DNA of 40,511 nucleotides from Cyanobacteria bacterium UBA11153 (GCA_003511885.1 DOIX01000017.1:29710-70220); one strand, 5' to 3'; positions 1-9,796 are shown, counted from the first letter of the stretch. Made by a program: numbers and translations. Notes: generated by a model from the sequence alone, not told the origin.

Positions 1-405
1 TTTAGATGCGCCGCAGCTTATCTTTGTCGTTAAATAATTCCCCGATCCAAGGTAATGTCAAAAGCGCATTAACATCATGCAGCAAAGACAATATACAGGA
101 GTTTTTGTATCTAAATACACCGTTTTCTCCTAAGTAGATAAATAAAGTAAAAGATAACTAAAGTAGAGTCATATCTCAATATAAAGTTTTTTGAAGTTAT
201 ATCAAAAATCAATGCTAAAAATTTTGTTGTCGTATAAATAGCATCAATGCTATTAAATTTGATGCGATCAAACCCCTAAAAGATATAAAGCTCGATCGCA
301 AAAACCTGATGCCCAAGAAGGGGGAACCCACTTGAGGGCGCTCCTCCCTCGAAGAAGCGATCGCAAAATCAACCACATTGGACAAATCTACAACGAGATA
401 AAATT
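1..405. other. Intergenic region upstream of nirA
   Basis: No convincing gene is seen here. The stretch is AT-rich and should hold the nirA promoter. Two inverted repeats stand out: TGTAT-CTAA-ATACA at 106-119 and AATAGCAT-CA-ATGCTATT at 237-254. A HIP1 octamer lies at 357-364. I scanned for the NtcA consensus GTA-N8-TAC and found no exact copy; the 106-119 palindrome has GTA and TAC separated by only 6 bases. No -10/-35 pair was assigned with confidence. Confidence 0.6.
237..254. promoter_or_regulatory. Perfect palindrome upstream of nirA, possible operator
   Basis: Arms AATAGCAT and ATGCTATT are perfect 8-base inverted repeats with a 2-base spacer, about 150 bases before the nirA start. 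The size and symmetry fit a dimeric regulator site, but it matches no motif that I can name with confidence. The operator role is inference. Confidence 0.3.
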
Positions 406-1944
406 ATGACTACCACCCTCGATACAGCAGCTAGCTTAAACAAATTTGAAAAATTAAAATCCCAAAAAGATGGATTAGCTGTTAAAAATGAACTCGAAAA
501 GTTTGCCCAGTTAGGTTGGGAAGCAATTGATAAAACAGACTTAGAACATCGCCTCAAATGGTTAGGCATTTTTTATCGCCCTGTCACCCCAGGAAAATTC
601 ATGATGCGCCTGAGAATTCCCAACGGAATTCTCACTAGCACTCAAATGCTAATTCTTGGGGAAGTAATTCAGCGTTATGGAGAGGATGGTAATGCCGATA
701 TTACCACGCGGCAAAATCTCCAATTGCGAGGCATCCGACTGGAAGATGTACCAGATATTTTCCGGCGTTTTGAGGGAGTTGGCTTAACTAGCATCCAATC
801 TGGGATGGATAATGTCAGGAATATCACTGGTTCCCCGATGGCGGGATTGGATGGGAATGAATTAATTGATACCAGAGAATTAGTTCAGAAAGTCCAGGAT
901 ACGATCACTAATTATGGCAAGGGTAATCCAGAATTTACTAATTTACCTCGTAAATTTAATATTGCTATTGAGGGAAGTCGGGATAATTCCGTCCATGCGG
1001 AAATTAATGATGTGGCTTTTGTTCCCGCTTATAAAGATGGGCAACTTGGTTTCAATGTGGTAGTGGGTGGTTTTTTCTCAGCTAAACGTTGCGAAGCGGC
1101 AATTCCTCTCAATGTTTGGGTAGCACCGAATGATGATGTAGTTAATTTGTGCCGTGCTATTTTAATTGTCTATCGGGATTACGGGTTACGGGCAAATCGT
1201 CAGAAATCTCGTCTGATGTGGTTAATTGATGAATGGGGAATTGCCAAATTCCGGGCTGAAGTGGAGGCAGAGTTTGGGCGCACTTTAGCAACGGCAGCTT
1301 TGGCAGATGAAATTGATTGGGAAAAACGGGATCATATTGGTATCTATCCCCAAAAACAACCGGGATTGAATTATGTTGGTTTGCATGTTCCTGTGGGGAG
1401 GCTGTTTGCGGAAGATATGTTTGACTTGGCGCGGATAGCGGAAGTTTATGGGAGTGGAGAAATCCGCCTGACTGTTGAGCAGAATATCATTATTCCCAAT
1501 ATTCCTGATGGCAGCTTAGAGGCATTTTTAGGGGAACCTTTGCTGGATAAATTTAGGATTAATCCTTCACCACTATCTCGTACTTTAGTTTCTTGTACTG
1601 GCGCACAATTCTGTAACTTTGCCCTAATTGATACTAAGAATCGTGCTTTAGCGACAATTAAAGCTTTAGAGGCAGAATTGGAAATCATTAAAGGAGTCAG
1701 AATTCATTGGACAGGTTGTCCTAATTCTTGCGGGCAACCTCAAGTAGCCGATATTGGTTTGATGGGTACTAAAGCTCGTAAAGATGGTAAAGCTGTGGAA
1801 GGAGTGGATATTTATATGGGTGGTAAAGTTGGGAAAGATGCCCATTTAGGTGAGTGCGTACAAAAGGGTATTCCTTGCGATGATTTGTTACCAGTTTTGC
1901 GGAATTTATTGATTGAGAATTCTTGGGCTAAACCTAAGTCTTGA
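406..1944 (+). CDS. nirA: Ferredoxin-nitrite reductase
   Basis: Reduces nitrite to ammonium with six electrons from reduced ferredoxin in assimilatory nitrate use. The 512-residue length fits cyanobacterial NirA. The siroheme/4Fe-4S ligands are visible as C397-x5-C403 and C438-x3-C442 in the motifs SCTGAQFC and GCPNSCGQ. The typical duplicated ferrodoxin-like half-domains and siroheme-binding stretches (for example TRQNLQLRG near residue 102) are present. The ATG start lies just after the GAGATAAAATT leader and gives the usual N-terminus. It stands upstream of an nrtA-like gene, but 555 bases and a terminator structure separate them, so the classical nirA-nrtABCD-narB operon is not preserved here. 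Confidence 0.96.
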   Translation: MTTTLDTAASLNKFEKLKSQKDGLAVKNELEKFAQLGWEAIDKTDLEHRLKWLGIFYRPVTPGKFMMRLRIPNGILTSTQMLILGEVIQRYGEDGNADITTRQNLQLRGIRLEDVPDIFRRFEGVGLTSIQSGMDNVRNITGSPMAGLDGNELIDTRELVQKVQDTITNYGKGNPEFTNLPRKFNIAIEGSRDNSVHAEINDVAFVPAYKDGQLGFNVVVGGFFSAKRCEAAIPLNVWVAPNDDVVNLCRAILIVYRDYGLRANRQKSRLMWLIDEWGIAKFRAEVEAEFGRTLATAALADEIDWEKRDHIGIYPQKQPGLNYVGLHVPVGRLFAEDMFDLARIAEVYGSGEIRLTVEQNIIIPNIPDGSLEAFLGEPLLDKFRINPSPLSRTLVSCTGAQFCNFALIDTKNRALATIKALEAELEIIKGVRIHWTGCPNSCGQPQVADIGLMGTKARKDGKAVEGVDIYMGGKVGKDAHLGECVQKGIPCDDLLPVLRNLLIENSWAKPKS

Positions 1945-2499
1945 AGGGAGTAGGGAGTGAGGTATAGCAGTGGACAGTTGACAGTGGACAGTTGACAGTT
2001 ATTTGATGTAGATCAAACCGTTTACTCAGGAAGGCTTCTCGGCTCTATTCATGACGTTATTGATGTATTAACCGATGTGGCGGTTGCTATATTCGAGAAG
2101 CCCGGTTTCTTTAAGAAACTGGGTTTTTCTTTTCTCTTCTCTTGCTAAACTGCTGCGTATTGAAACTGTATACTCTCAAGAAGATTTTGAACTTACAGAG
2201 TGATGCTACCAATAGGCTGTCACGCATTTAAGCAAGTCTGTTTTGAGAGAGGGGGAGCAGGGGAGAGGGCTTGAGGACTTTTATGTTGTAATGGATCTTC
2301 GAGATAGTTGTAAACACGCTAGCGAGTACGGCTATATTGCTGGTTGTCCTGTTTTGTCCAGTGTTTGCTGGATAGCCCAATCTTTCCGATTCTCCGAAAG
2401 GGGATGTCAAGAATTCATCGGTAATATTAATGCAGCGATGTACCAGCTTGATCCAAAAGGATGTAGATTCATTGTCAGATCTACAGAGGAAAGTCTAAC
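1945..2499. other. Intergenic region between nirA and nrtA-like gene
   Basis: Contains a 14-base direct repeat (ACAGTGGACAGTTG type) at 1967-1999, a long-range inverted repeat, and a strong terminator-like hairpin at 2095-2133. A 97-codon frame at 2243-2536 overlaps the nrtA-like start, has no recognisable protein features and is judged not to be a gene. The GAGGAAAG at about 2487-2494 is the ribosome binding site of the next gene. Confidence 0.6.
2033..2133 (+). terminator. Intrinsic terminator with overlapping antiterminator-like stem
   Basis: GAGAAGCCCGGTTTC (2095-2109) pairs with GAAACTGGGTTTTTC (2115-2129): a 15-pair RNA stem with three G-U pairs, a TTTAA loop, and a following T-rich run (TTTTC TTTT). 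Upstream, GGCTTCTCG (2033-2041) is perfectly complementary to CGAGAAGCC (2094-2102), which overlaps the 5' arm of the terminator. The two stems exclude each other, as in attenuators. A small inner hairpin AACCG/CGGTT lies at 2070-2085. The terminator is well supported; switching is inference. The hairpin also resembles a dispersed cyanobacterial repeat. Confidence 0.6.
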
Positions 2500-3837
2500 A
2501 TGCAACGCCGCCGTTTTCTTAAGTACAGTAGTCTGACTGCCACTGGCTTAGTGTTTGCCGCTTGTAACTCAGGCGATTCGGGCAAAAACAGCAAGAGTAA
2601 TTCTGAGGAAAGTCAGAAGGTACCTGATTTTGGCACGTTGGAGAAAACTGATATCACTATTGGTACTATTCCCGTAACTGACTGTGCCCCCTTAGTCATT
2701 GCCAAAGAAAAAGGATTTTTCACTCGCTACGGTATCAATGTCAACCTCAGCAAGCAACTTGACTGGCAAGCCGTGCAAGATGGCTTGATTGCGGGAAAAT
2801 TTGATGCTTCTCAAGCTTTATTTGGAATGCCCATGTTGGCTAAACTGGGTGCGGCTAAAGTTGATATGGTATCGCTTATGGTACTAAATCTCAATGGCGG
2901 TGGTATTACTCTTTCTCAAAAAGCTTGGGATGAGGGGATTAGGGCGGGAATGGAATACTTGAATTTTCCAGAGTTTGGTGATGCTTATCGGAAATATCTT
3001 AAAGGTTTGGCCCAAAAAGCCAAATTAGCCGTAGATTTTAGTGTATCGATGAATAATTACAATTATCGATACTGGCTAGCGGCGATGGGCATTAATCCCA
3101 ATAAAGATGTGGAATTAATTGAACTTCCCCCTTCTCAAATGGTTCATAAAATTAAGGCTGGGGTGATGGATGGTTACTGCGTTAGCGAACCCTGGAATCA
3201 ACAAGCAATTGCCGAAAATACTGGATTTACTAGTTATATTACCCCGACAATTTGGCAGGGGCATCCCGGAAATGTATTAGCCACAATGGCATCATGGGTG
3301 AAAGAGAATCCCACCACAGCTAGGGCTTTGGTGGCTGCTGTATTGGAAGCGTGTCAATTTTGCGATCGCACCGAAAATCGGGCTGAAGTCGCTCAAATTC
3401 TTGCCCAAAGTAAGTATCTCAATACCGATGCTAAACCTGTAGCATCTTCCCTTGATGGTACTTATAATTACGGCGGCTTTGACAAGAAAAATCGAGTAAA
3501 ATCAGTTCCGGATTTCTATTTATTTCACTTCCGCGATACTAATTATCTTAAGCCACCGAATCATGTTAATTATCCCTGGCGTTCTCATGGAGTTTGGCTT
3601 CTGACACAGATGATTCGCTGGAATCATATTAACATACAAGAATATCCGAAAGACGCTGACAAAATTATTGACCAAATTTTTCCACTGGAAATTTATACTG
3701 ACGTGGCACAAGCTTTAAAAATAAAATTGCCCAGCGATAGGATGAAAGTCGAACCCGCAGAAGTCTTTATTGATGGACGGAAGTTTGACCCCAGTCAACC
3801 TGTTGAGTATCTAAATAGTTTTGACATTAAGGCTTAG
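2500..3837 (+). CDS. NrtA/CmpA-family substrate-binding lipoprotein
   Basis: Solute-binding component of an ABC transporter of the nitrate/nitrite/bicarbonate (NrtA, CmpA) family, expected to be anchored outside the cytoplasmic membrane. The N-terminus shows a twin-arginine motif (RRRFLK, residues 3-8) and a lipobox ending at C22 (LVFAAC), so Tat export and lipidation are likely. The body follows NrtA order: IGTIPVTDCAPLVIAKEKGFF near residue 52, then FDASQALFGMPML, and a C-terminal part with WRSHGVWLLTQMIRWN. Length 445 is normal for NrtA. No nrtB, nrtC or nrtD follows within the window, so it is an orphan or works with a permease elsewhere. Nitrate versus nitrite or bicarbonate specificity cannot be read from the sequence. 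Confidence 0.85.
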   Translation: MQRRRFLKYSSLTATGLVFAACNSGDSGKNSKSNSEESQKVPDFGTLEKTDITIGTIPVTDCAPLVIAKEKGFFTRYGINVNLSKQLDWQAVQDGLIAGKFDASQALFGMPMLAKLGAAKVDMVSLMVLNLNGGGITLSQKAWDEGIRAGMEYLNFPEFGDAYRKYLKGLAQKAKLAVDFSVSMNNYNYRYWLAAMGINPNKDVELIELPPSQMVHKIKAGVMDGYCVSEPWNQQAIAENTGFTSYITPTIWQGHPGNVLATMASWVKENPTTARALVAAVLEACQFCDRTENRAEVAQILAQSKYLNTDAKPVASSLDGTYNYGGFDKKNRVKSVPDFYLFHFRDTNYLKPPNHVNYPWRSHGVWLLTQMIRWNHINIQEYPKDADKIIDQIFPLEIYTDVAQALKIKLPSDRMKVEPAEVFIDGRKFDPSQPVEYLNSFDIKA

Positions 3838-4184
3838 AGGGTTTTGATAGCGGTTATTTTCTGAGTTATATCTCCTTTCCTCCTAGTGAAAACTCCTAGA
3901 AACCTGCCTCCAGATTAGATCCTGTTGGCTTGGGTACTTAATTAAGCCTCAAGACTAGGAGATAGCTAGACGAGGAGAGAGTGCAACTGATAGAATAGTA
4001 AGAATGATAGCGTGTCTCAGATGAATGAGTAAAGTAAAGTAAAGTAAATTAAATTTTACGATCTGTTCCCTGTTTGCTCAAACTCAGGGCACAATTACCT
4101 CATCCAAGCGAGAACTGCTATAGATATTATATCAATGTCTGGGTAGTATATAAATCCTCATGGTAGGAAAAGGATGATGCGATC
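3838..4184. other. Intergenic region before the kinase gene
   Basis: No gene is seen. It contains a short tandem AGTAA run at about 4028-4049 (four units) and a repeated CTCCTAG word. The region should carry the kinase promoter; none is assigned. The AAAAGGA at 4168-4174 is the likely ribosome binding site for the GTG start at 4185. Confidence 0.5.
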
Positions 4185-7100
4185 GTGAAAATTAATATGA
4201 TTAAGCTGTCAGGGTATGAAATCTTTGAGGAAATTTATACCGGGAATAGAACCCTGATTTATCGCGGCAAGCGTACCTCAGACGATACACCTGTTGCGAT
4301 CAAAGTTTTACAAAATCCCTATCCTACCTTAAGTGAACTAATACAGTTTCGCAATCAGTACACAATTGCCAAAAACCTCCATATCCCTCACGCGATTGAA
4401 ACCTATAGTTTAGAAAACTACGGTAATGGTTATGCCTTAGTGATGGAAGATTATGGCGCTATCTCCCTGAAAGAAGAGATCAAAAAATGGGGAGACAAGG
4501 GGATGGGAAAGACAATTGAAGGTTGGCAGGAATTTTTGCAAATTGCTATAGCAATTGTAGCTGGCTTAGATGGACTTTATCGCCATCGGATCGTTCATAA
4601 AGATATTAAACCAGCTAATATTCTCATTCATCCTATCGCTAAAGAAGTTAAACTAATTGACTTTAGTCTCGCTTCTCTCCTCCCCAGAGAAACACAATTC
4701 CTTACCAATCCCAATGTCCTCGAAGGAACTCTATCTTACCTATCTCCAGAACAAACTGGAAGGATGAATCGGGGGATTGACTACCGGACAGATTTTTATT
4801 CTCTTGGTGTAACTTTCTATGAAATTTTAACAGGAAAGCTACCTTTTATCACCAACGATCCGATGGAATTAGTATACTGTCACATTGCCAAGCAACCGCC
4901 TTCAGCGAGTAGTACTAACCCATTTATACCACCAATTTTATCGGAAATTATTAGTAAATTGATGGCAAAAAATGCTGAAAATCGATATCAAACTGCTTTG
5001 GGTTTAAAATATGACTTGGAAGTTTGTTTAAATCAATTAGTAAAAACCGGAAAAATAGAGAAGTTTGAATTGGCTAAACGGGATATTTCAGATCGTTTTG
5101 TCATTCCAGAAAAACTATACGGTAGAGCAACAGAAGTGGCTGCCTTACTCGCTGCCTTTGAGAGAGTAGCAAAAGGTTCAACAGAAATGATGTTAGTTAC
5201 CGGAAAATCCGGTATTGGTAAAACTGCTGTAGTCAATGAAATTCATAAACCTATCCTGCGTCAGCGAGGATATTTCATCAAAGGTAAATTTGAACAATTT
5301 CAGCGGAATATTCCTTTCTGGGCATTCTTACAAGCTTTTCGCGATTTAATGGGACAATTGCTAGGTGAAAGCGATGCCCAACTGCAAAGATGGCAAGAAA
5401 AAATTATCTCGGCTTTGGGGGATAATGCTAGAGTTATTATTGAAGTGATTCCTGAATTAGAACGAATTATTGGGAAACAGCCTCCTGTACCAAAACTCTT
5501 TGGGAGTGCCGCCCAAAATCGCTTTAATTTGGTATTTGAGAAATTCATCCAAATCTTTACAACAGAAGAGCATCCCTTAACCATATTTCTAGATGATTTA
5601 CAATGGGTAGATGCCGCTTCTTTAAAATTACTGAAATTATTAATGAGTGAAGTGGATAATCCCTATCTGTTACTGATTGGTGCTTATCGCGATAATGAAG
5701 TATCAGCCTCACATCCCTTACTCCTGACATTAGCAGATATTCAGACCAATCATGTCCAGGTAAATAAGATTACCTTAGCACCTCTAGCTGAATATGATTT
5801 AAACCATTTGATTGCGGATACTCTCAATTGCTCGGGAGAAATTGCCTTGCCTCTCAGCAAACTAGTCTATCAGAAAACTCAAGGGAATCCTTTCTTTGCC
5901 ACGCAATTTTTGAAAGCTTTATATGAAGATAAGTTGATTTATTTTCACCCACCTCAGTTACCCTCAAATCTAGGGGAAAGTCAAGGCGGATGGCAATGTC
6001 ATATTTCTCAGATTAAGTCACTAACCATCGCAGATGATGTGGTAGAGTTTATGGCATTACAGTTGCAGAGGTTGCCGATAGAAACTCAAAATGTCTTAAA
6101 ATTAGCAGCTTGCATTGGCAATCAATTTGACTTAGCAACTTTGGCAATTATCTATGAAAAATCTCAGATAGAAACAGCCACTGTCTTGTGGAAAGCGTTG
6201 CAAGAAGGGTTAATTATACCTATTACTGAAGTTTACAAATTCTTTCAAGATGCTTCAAAAGTGAGGATTGAATGTAACCAAGAATTTACAAACAATCAAC
6301 AATTGACAGTAGGCTACAAGTTTATACACGATAGAGTACAGCAAGCCGCTTATTTCCTCATCTCTCCCACTGATAAGGAAGCAACTCATCTGAAGATTGG
6401 ACAACTACTATTACAAAATACTCCCAAGGAAAAACAGGAGGAAAAAATTTTTGAGATTATCAACCAGCTTAATATCGGATTGGATTTAATTTCTGATATA
6501 TCCCAAAAAAATGAACTGGCTCAACTCAATCTCATTGCCGGGAAAAAAGCCAAATTATCTACAGCATCAGAAGCCGCTATCCGTTATTTTTATGTCGCTT
6601 TAGAGCTTCTGCCAGATAATACTTGGCGAAGTAACTATAATTTTACCCTGGAACTATATCTAGAAACAGCAGAAGCAGAATACCTAAACATTAACTTTAA
6701 ATCAGCCGAAAGACTGGTAGAAACTGCCTTGTGCCAAGTCAAAAATTTACTGGATCAAGTCAAGGCATCTGAGTTAAAAATTCAGATTCATATTGCCCAA
6801 TACCAGATGGTAAAAGCTGTCGAAATTGGCTTGCAAGTATTAAAATGGTTGCAGGTTTCACTCTCTCAATTAGAGGGTAAAGATGGCTTAATGTTAGAAT
6901 TACCAGAATTATCTGAGTTAGATAGTATTCCGCCGATGACAGATTCTTACAAGCTAGCAGCTTTGCGGATTTTGAATACAATATCTGCTCCAGTTTTTAT
7001 GGCAAAGCCAGAGATTTTTCCTGAGATTATCTTAACCATGGTTAATCTTTGTCTCAATGGTGGCAATTCGGCTTTGGCTGCTGTGGGTTATGGATTTTAT

Positions 7101-9656
7101 GGCTTATTGCTAGCTGGATTTGGTCACATTGAAGCTGGATATCATGCTGGTAAAATTGCCTTGAAAATCTTGGATCGATTTGATGCTAAACAACTTAAAG
7201 CTAAAGTATATAACTTATTTAATGCGAATATCCGACCTTGGAAAGAACATGCTCAAAATAGCGTTATCTATTTTCAGGAAGGGTTGGCAACTGGGCTAGA
7301 AACAGGGGATATTGAATGGGCGGCTTATTGTGGGGCTAATTTTTGCGGGTACTTGTTTTTAACAGATAACTCATTAGATTCTGTAGTAGAGAAACAAGTA
7401 CCATATATTGAGATTTTAAGCAAAATTAAGCTCCAAACTTGTATTCACTTTGCTAATATCTGGAGACAACTAGCTTTACACTTACAAGGAAAAGCTGCAG
7501 ATAGATTCCTGCTAATTGGTGAGAGTTTTGATGAGAAACAAGTATTACCACTTTTAATCGATTCAAAAAGCGGTACTGGGTTGTTTGTCTTCTATGTAGC
7601 CAAAACAATTCTCTATTATGAATTCCAAGATTATAAAGGTGCGATTGCACAAGCAATTCTCGCTAACGAATATGCGGGTTCTGCATTTGGTTTTATGCAG
7701 GTAGCTTTGCTAAATTTCTACTATTCCCTGGCTTTGATTGCTGATTATCCTGAAGCTAACTCCGAGAAGCAAAAACAATATTTAAAAACCCTCAATATCC
7801 AACAACAGCAAATGAAAAAATGGGCAGATAGTGCCCCAATGAACTATCAACATAAATACGATTTAGTTAAAGCTGAAACAGCGCGGATATTGGGTTGTAA
7901 ATTAGAAGCAATGGATTATTACGATTTGGCAATTGCAGGTGCATCTGCCAATAATTATATCCAAGAAGAAGCCTTAGCATATCAATTGGCTGGAGTATTT
8001 TATCAATCCTTGGGCAACAAGATGATTGCTCACGCTTACTTGACTAGATCTTATTACACTTATAGCCGTTGGGGAGCGATCGCTAAAGTTCAGGATTTAG
8101 AACAACGCTATACTGAATTACTAACTCCCATTCTGCAACGGAAAAAAATACACAGCCCCCTCCACCAGACTCTCTCCACTGATGAGAGTATTTATCCTAC
8201 CATTTCTAGCAGTACCAGCGCTTCAGATACCCTCGATTTTGCAGCCCTAATTAAAGTCTCTCAAGCCCTTTCCAGCGAAATCGAACTTGAGGAGTTACTC
8301 TCAACTTTAATGGAGGTAATGACGGAAAATGCTGGTGCCGAAAAATGTGTCCTAATTTTGGCTGTAGGAGATCGATTAGTCGTGGAAGGAACTGCTAAAG
8401 TTGGAGGAGGGGAAACAGCAATTGAATCTACTGTTTTGCAAGGGATTAACCTGGAAAAATTTACCGAGATTCCTCATTCCATTATCAACTATATCAAACG
8501 GACATTAGAAACCTTGGTCATAGAAGATGCTAGGGAGAAAACTAACTTTGTTTCTGATTCCTATATTATCGATCGAGAACCCAGAAGTATTCTGTGTACG
8601 CCGATACTTAATCAACAAAAAATGATGGGTATTCTGTATCTGGAAAATAACTTAACTCCAGGGGCATTTACCAGAGATCGTGTAGAAATTTTACACCTCT
8701 TATGTTCCCAAGCTGCCATCTCCATAGAAAATGCCTTACTGTACCGCAGCTTACAGGAATCTGAAGCTGGAGAGCGGGAAAAAGCCATACAATTAGAACA
8801 ATTATTACAGCAACTCCAACAGGCGCAAATCCAACTCGTGCAAAGGGAAAAAATGGCTGCTCTAGGTCAATTAATTGCTGGAGTTGCCCATGAAATTAAT
8901 AACCCCATTACTTTCATTGCCGCAAATCTTGACTATGCCCATAACTATATTCAAGATTTACTCAACCATCTGGAACTTTATCAAGCACACTACCCCAATC
9001 CGGAACCATCTATTCAGGAAAATGCTCAAGCGATTGAAATCGATTTTTTAATGGAAGATTTACTATCTTTGATTGCTTCAATGAAAGTAGGGAGCGATCG
9101 CATCCGCAATATTAGTAATAGTTTGCGAACTTTTGCTAGATCCGATAGTAGCCAGAAAGTTAATTGTAATATTCATGAAGGGATTGATAGTACGCTCCTT
9201 ATCCTCAAGTATCGTTTGAAAGCTAACGATAAACGTCCAGCTATTCAAGTAATTAAATCCTACAGCGATTTATATCCTATTAATTGCTTTTGTGGGCAAC
9301 TGAATCAGGTATTTATCAATATAATTGCTAATGCTATTGATGCGATAGACGAGGCAAGTATAAATCGCAGTTTTGCTGAATTGGAAGCCAACCCTTATCA
9401 AATTAAAATTAGTACTGAATTGATGGAAGATAATCGAGCGATTGCGATAAGCATTGTTGATAATGGAATGGGTATGTCAGAGGAGGTAAAAGCACAGATA
9501 TTTGATTATTTATTTACTACTAAAGCTGTAGGTAAGGGAACAGGTTTGGGATTGAGTATTGCACGACAGATTGTTGAGGAAACTCATGGTGGTAATCTGA
9601 GTTGTATTTCTGCACCTGGAGAGGGGACAAAGTTTATTATTCAGATCCCGATTTAG
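4185..9656 (+). CDS. Ser/Thr kinase - ATPase - sensor histidine kinase
   Basis: Very large cytoplasmic signalling protein of 1823 residues. Order of domains: protein kinase (about 10-290) with beta3 lysine K40, catalytic loop HKDIKPAN (H138, D140) and metal-binding DFS (D159, S in place of the usual G); AAA_16/STAND-type ATPase with Walker A GKSGIGKT (340-347) and Walker B LDD (D470-D471); a long helical TPR-like region (about 730-1330); GAF domain (about 1350-1510); a Gln-rich coiled coil; HisKA with phospho-acceptor H1569 in AHEINNP; HATPase with N box near 1710 and GKGTGLGLS near the end. This layout is a known family in cyanobacteria. GTG start chosen; an ATG four codons later (4197) is an alternative. 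No response regulator is adjacent. A link to the CIS genes downstream is only positional. Confidence 0.93.
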   Translation: MKINMIKLSGYEIFEEIYTGNRTLIYRGKRTSDDTPVAIKVLQNPYPTLSELIQFRNQYTIAKNLHIPHAIETYSLENYGNGYALVMEDYGAISLKEEIKKWGDKGMGKTIEGWQEFLQIAIAIVAGLDGLYRHRIVHKDIKPANILIHPIAKEVKLIDFSLASLLPRETQFLTNPNVLEGTLSYLSPEQTGRMNRGIDYRTDFYSLGVTFYEILTGKLPFITNDPMELVYCHIAKQPPSASSTNPFIPPILSEIISKLMAKNAENRYQTALGLKYDLEVCLNQLVKTGKIEKFELAKRDISDRFVIPEKLYGRATEVAALLAAFERVAKGSTEMMLVTGKSGIGKTAVVNEIHKPILRQRGYFIKGKFEQFQRNIPFWAFLQAFRDLMGQLLGESDAQLQRWQEKIISALGDNARVIIEVIPELERIIGKQPPVPKLFGSAAQNRFNLVFEKFIQIFTTEEHPLTIFLDDLQWVDAASLKLLKLLMSEVDNPYLLLIGAYRDNEVSASHPLLLTLADIQTNHVQVNKITLAPLAEYDLNHLIADTLNCSGEIALPLSKLVYQKTQGNPFFATQFLKALYEDKLIYFHPPQLPSNLGESQGGWQCHISQIKSLTIADDVVEFMALQLQRLPIETQNVLKLAACIGNQFDLATLAIIYEKSQIETATVLWKALQEGLIIPITEVYKFFQDASKVRIECNQEFTNNQQLTVGYKFIHDRVQQAAYFLISPTDKEATHLKIGQLLLQNTPKEKQEEKIFEIINQLNIGLDLISDISQKNELAQLNLIAGKKAKLSTASEAAIRYFYVALELLPDNTWRSNYNFTLELYLETAEAEYLNINFKSAERLVETALCQVKNLLDQVKASELKIQIHIAQYQMVKAVEIGLQVLKWLQVSLSQLEGKDGLMLELPELSELDSIPPMTDSYKLAALRILNTISAPVFMAKPEIFPEIILTMVNLCLNGGNSALAAVGYGFYGLLLAGFGHIEAGYHAGKIALKILDRFDAKQLKAKVYNLFNANIRPWKEHAQNSVIYFQEGLATGLETGDIEWAAYCGANFCGYLFLTDNSLDSVVEKQVPYIEILSKIKLQTCIHFANIWRQLALHLQGKAADRFLLIGESFDEKQVLPLLIDSKSGTGLFVFYVAKTILYYEFQDYKGAIAQAILANEYAGSAFGFMQVALLNFYYSLALIADYPEANSEKQKQYLKTLNIQQQQMKKWADSAPMNYQHKYDLVKAETARILGCKLEAMDYYDLAIAGASANNYIQEEALAYQLAGVFYQSLGNKMIAHAYLTRSYYTYSRWGAIAKVQDLEQRYTELLTPILQRKKIHSPLHQTLSTDESIYPTISSSTSASDTLDFAALIKVSQALSSEIELEELLSTLMEVMTENAGAEKCVLILAVGDRLVVEGTAKVGGGETAIESTVLQGINLEKFTEIPHSIINYIKRTLETLVIEDAREKTNFVSDSYIIDREPRSILCTPILNQQKMMGILYLENNLTPGAFTRDRVEILHLLCSQAAISIENALLYRSLQESEAGEREKAIQLEQLLQQLQQAQIQLVQREKMAALGQLIAGVAHEINNPITFIAANLDYAHNYIQDLLNHLELYQAHYPNPEPSIQENAQAIEIDFLMEDLLSLIASMKVGSDRIRNISNSLRTFARSDSSQKVNCNIHEGIDSTLLILKYRLKANDKRPAIQVIKSYSDLYPINCFCGQLNQVFINIIANAIDAIDEASINRSFAELEANPYQIKISTELMEDNRAIAISIVDNGMGMSEEVKAQIFDYLFTTKAVGKGTGLGLSIARQIVEETHGGNLSCISAPGEGTKFIIQIPI

Positions 9657-9772
9657 CTGGGATTTTCTACAATCATTTAATTTTTATGGGTGTAACTGTT
9701 AACTGTCCACTACAATACTAGGGATTTTTCGGGAAAAAAGAGAAGTAAAATAGTCAGACAAAATTAAAACAG

Positions 9773-9796
9773 TTAACAACTATCACAAATTGTTAA
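9773..9796. repeat. AT-rich inverted repeat upstream of the CIS operon
   Basis: TTAACAA (9773-9779) and TTGTTAA (9790-9796) form a 7-base inverted repeat with 10 bases between, followed by a T-rich stretch. It lies in the 265-base gap between the kinase and the first CIS gene and might be an operator or a weak terminator; the sequence does not decide. Confidence 0.25.

Noticed and set aside
106..119. NtcA binding site upstream of nirA
   Set aside because: The palindrome TGTATCTAAATACA has GTA and TAC 6 bases apart, not the 8 required by the NtcA consensus.
2243..2536. 97-codon open frame upstream of and overlapping the nrtA-like gene
   Set aside because: It has no recognisable motif, overlaps the ribosome binding site and start of a well-supported gene in another frame, and begins in a repeat-like GGGAGCAGGGGAGAGG stretch.
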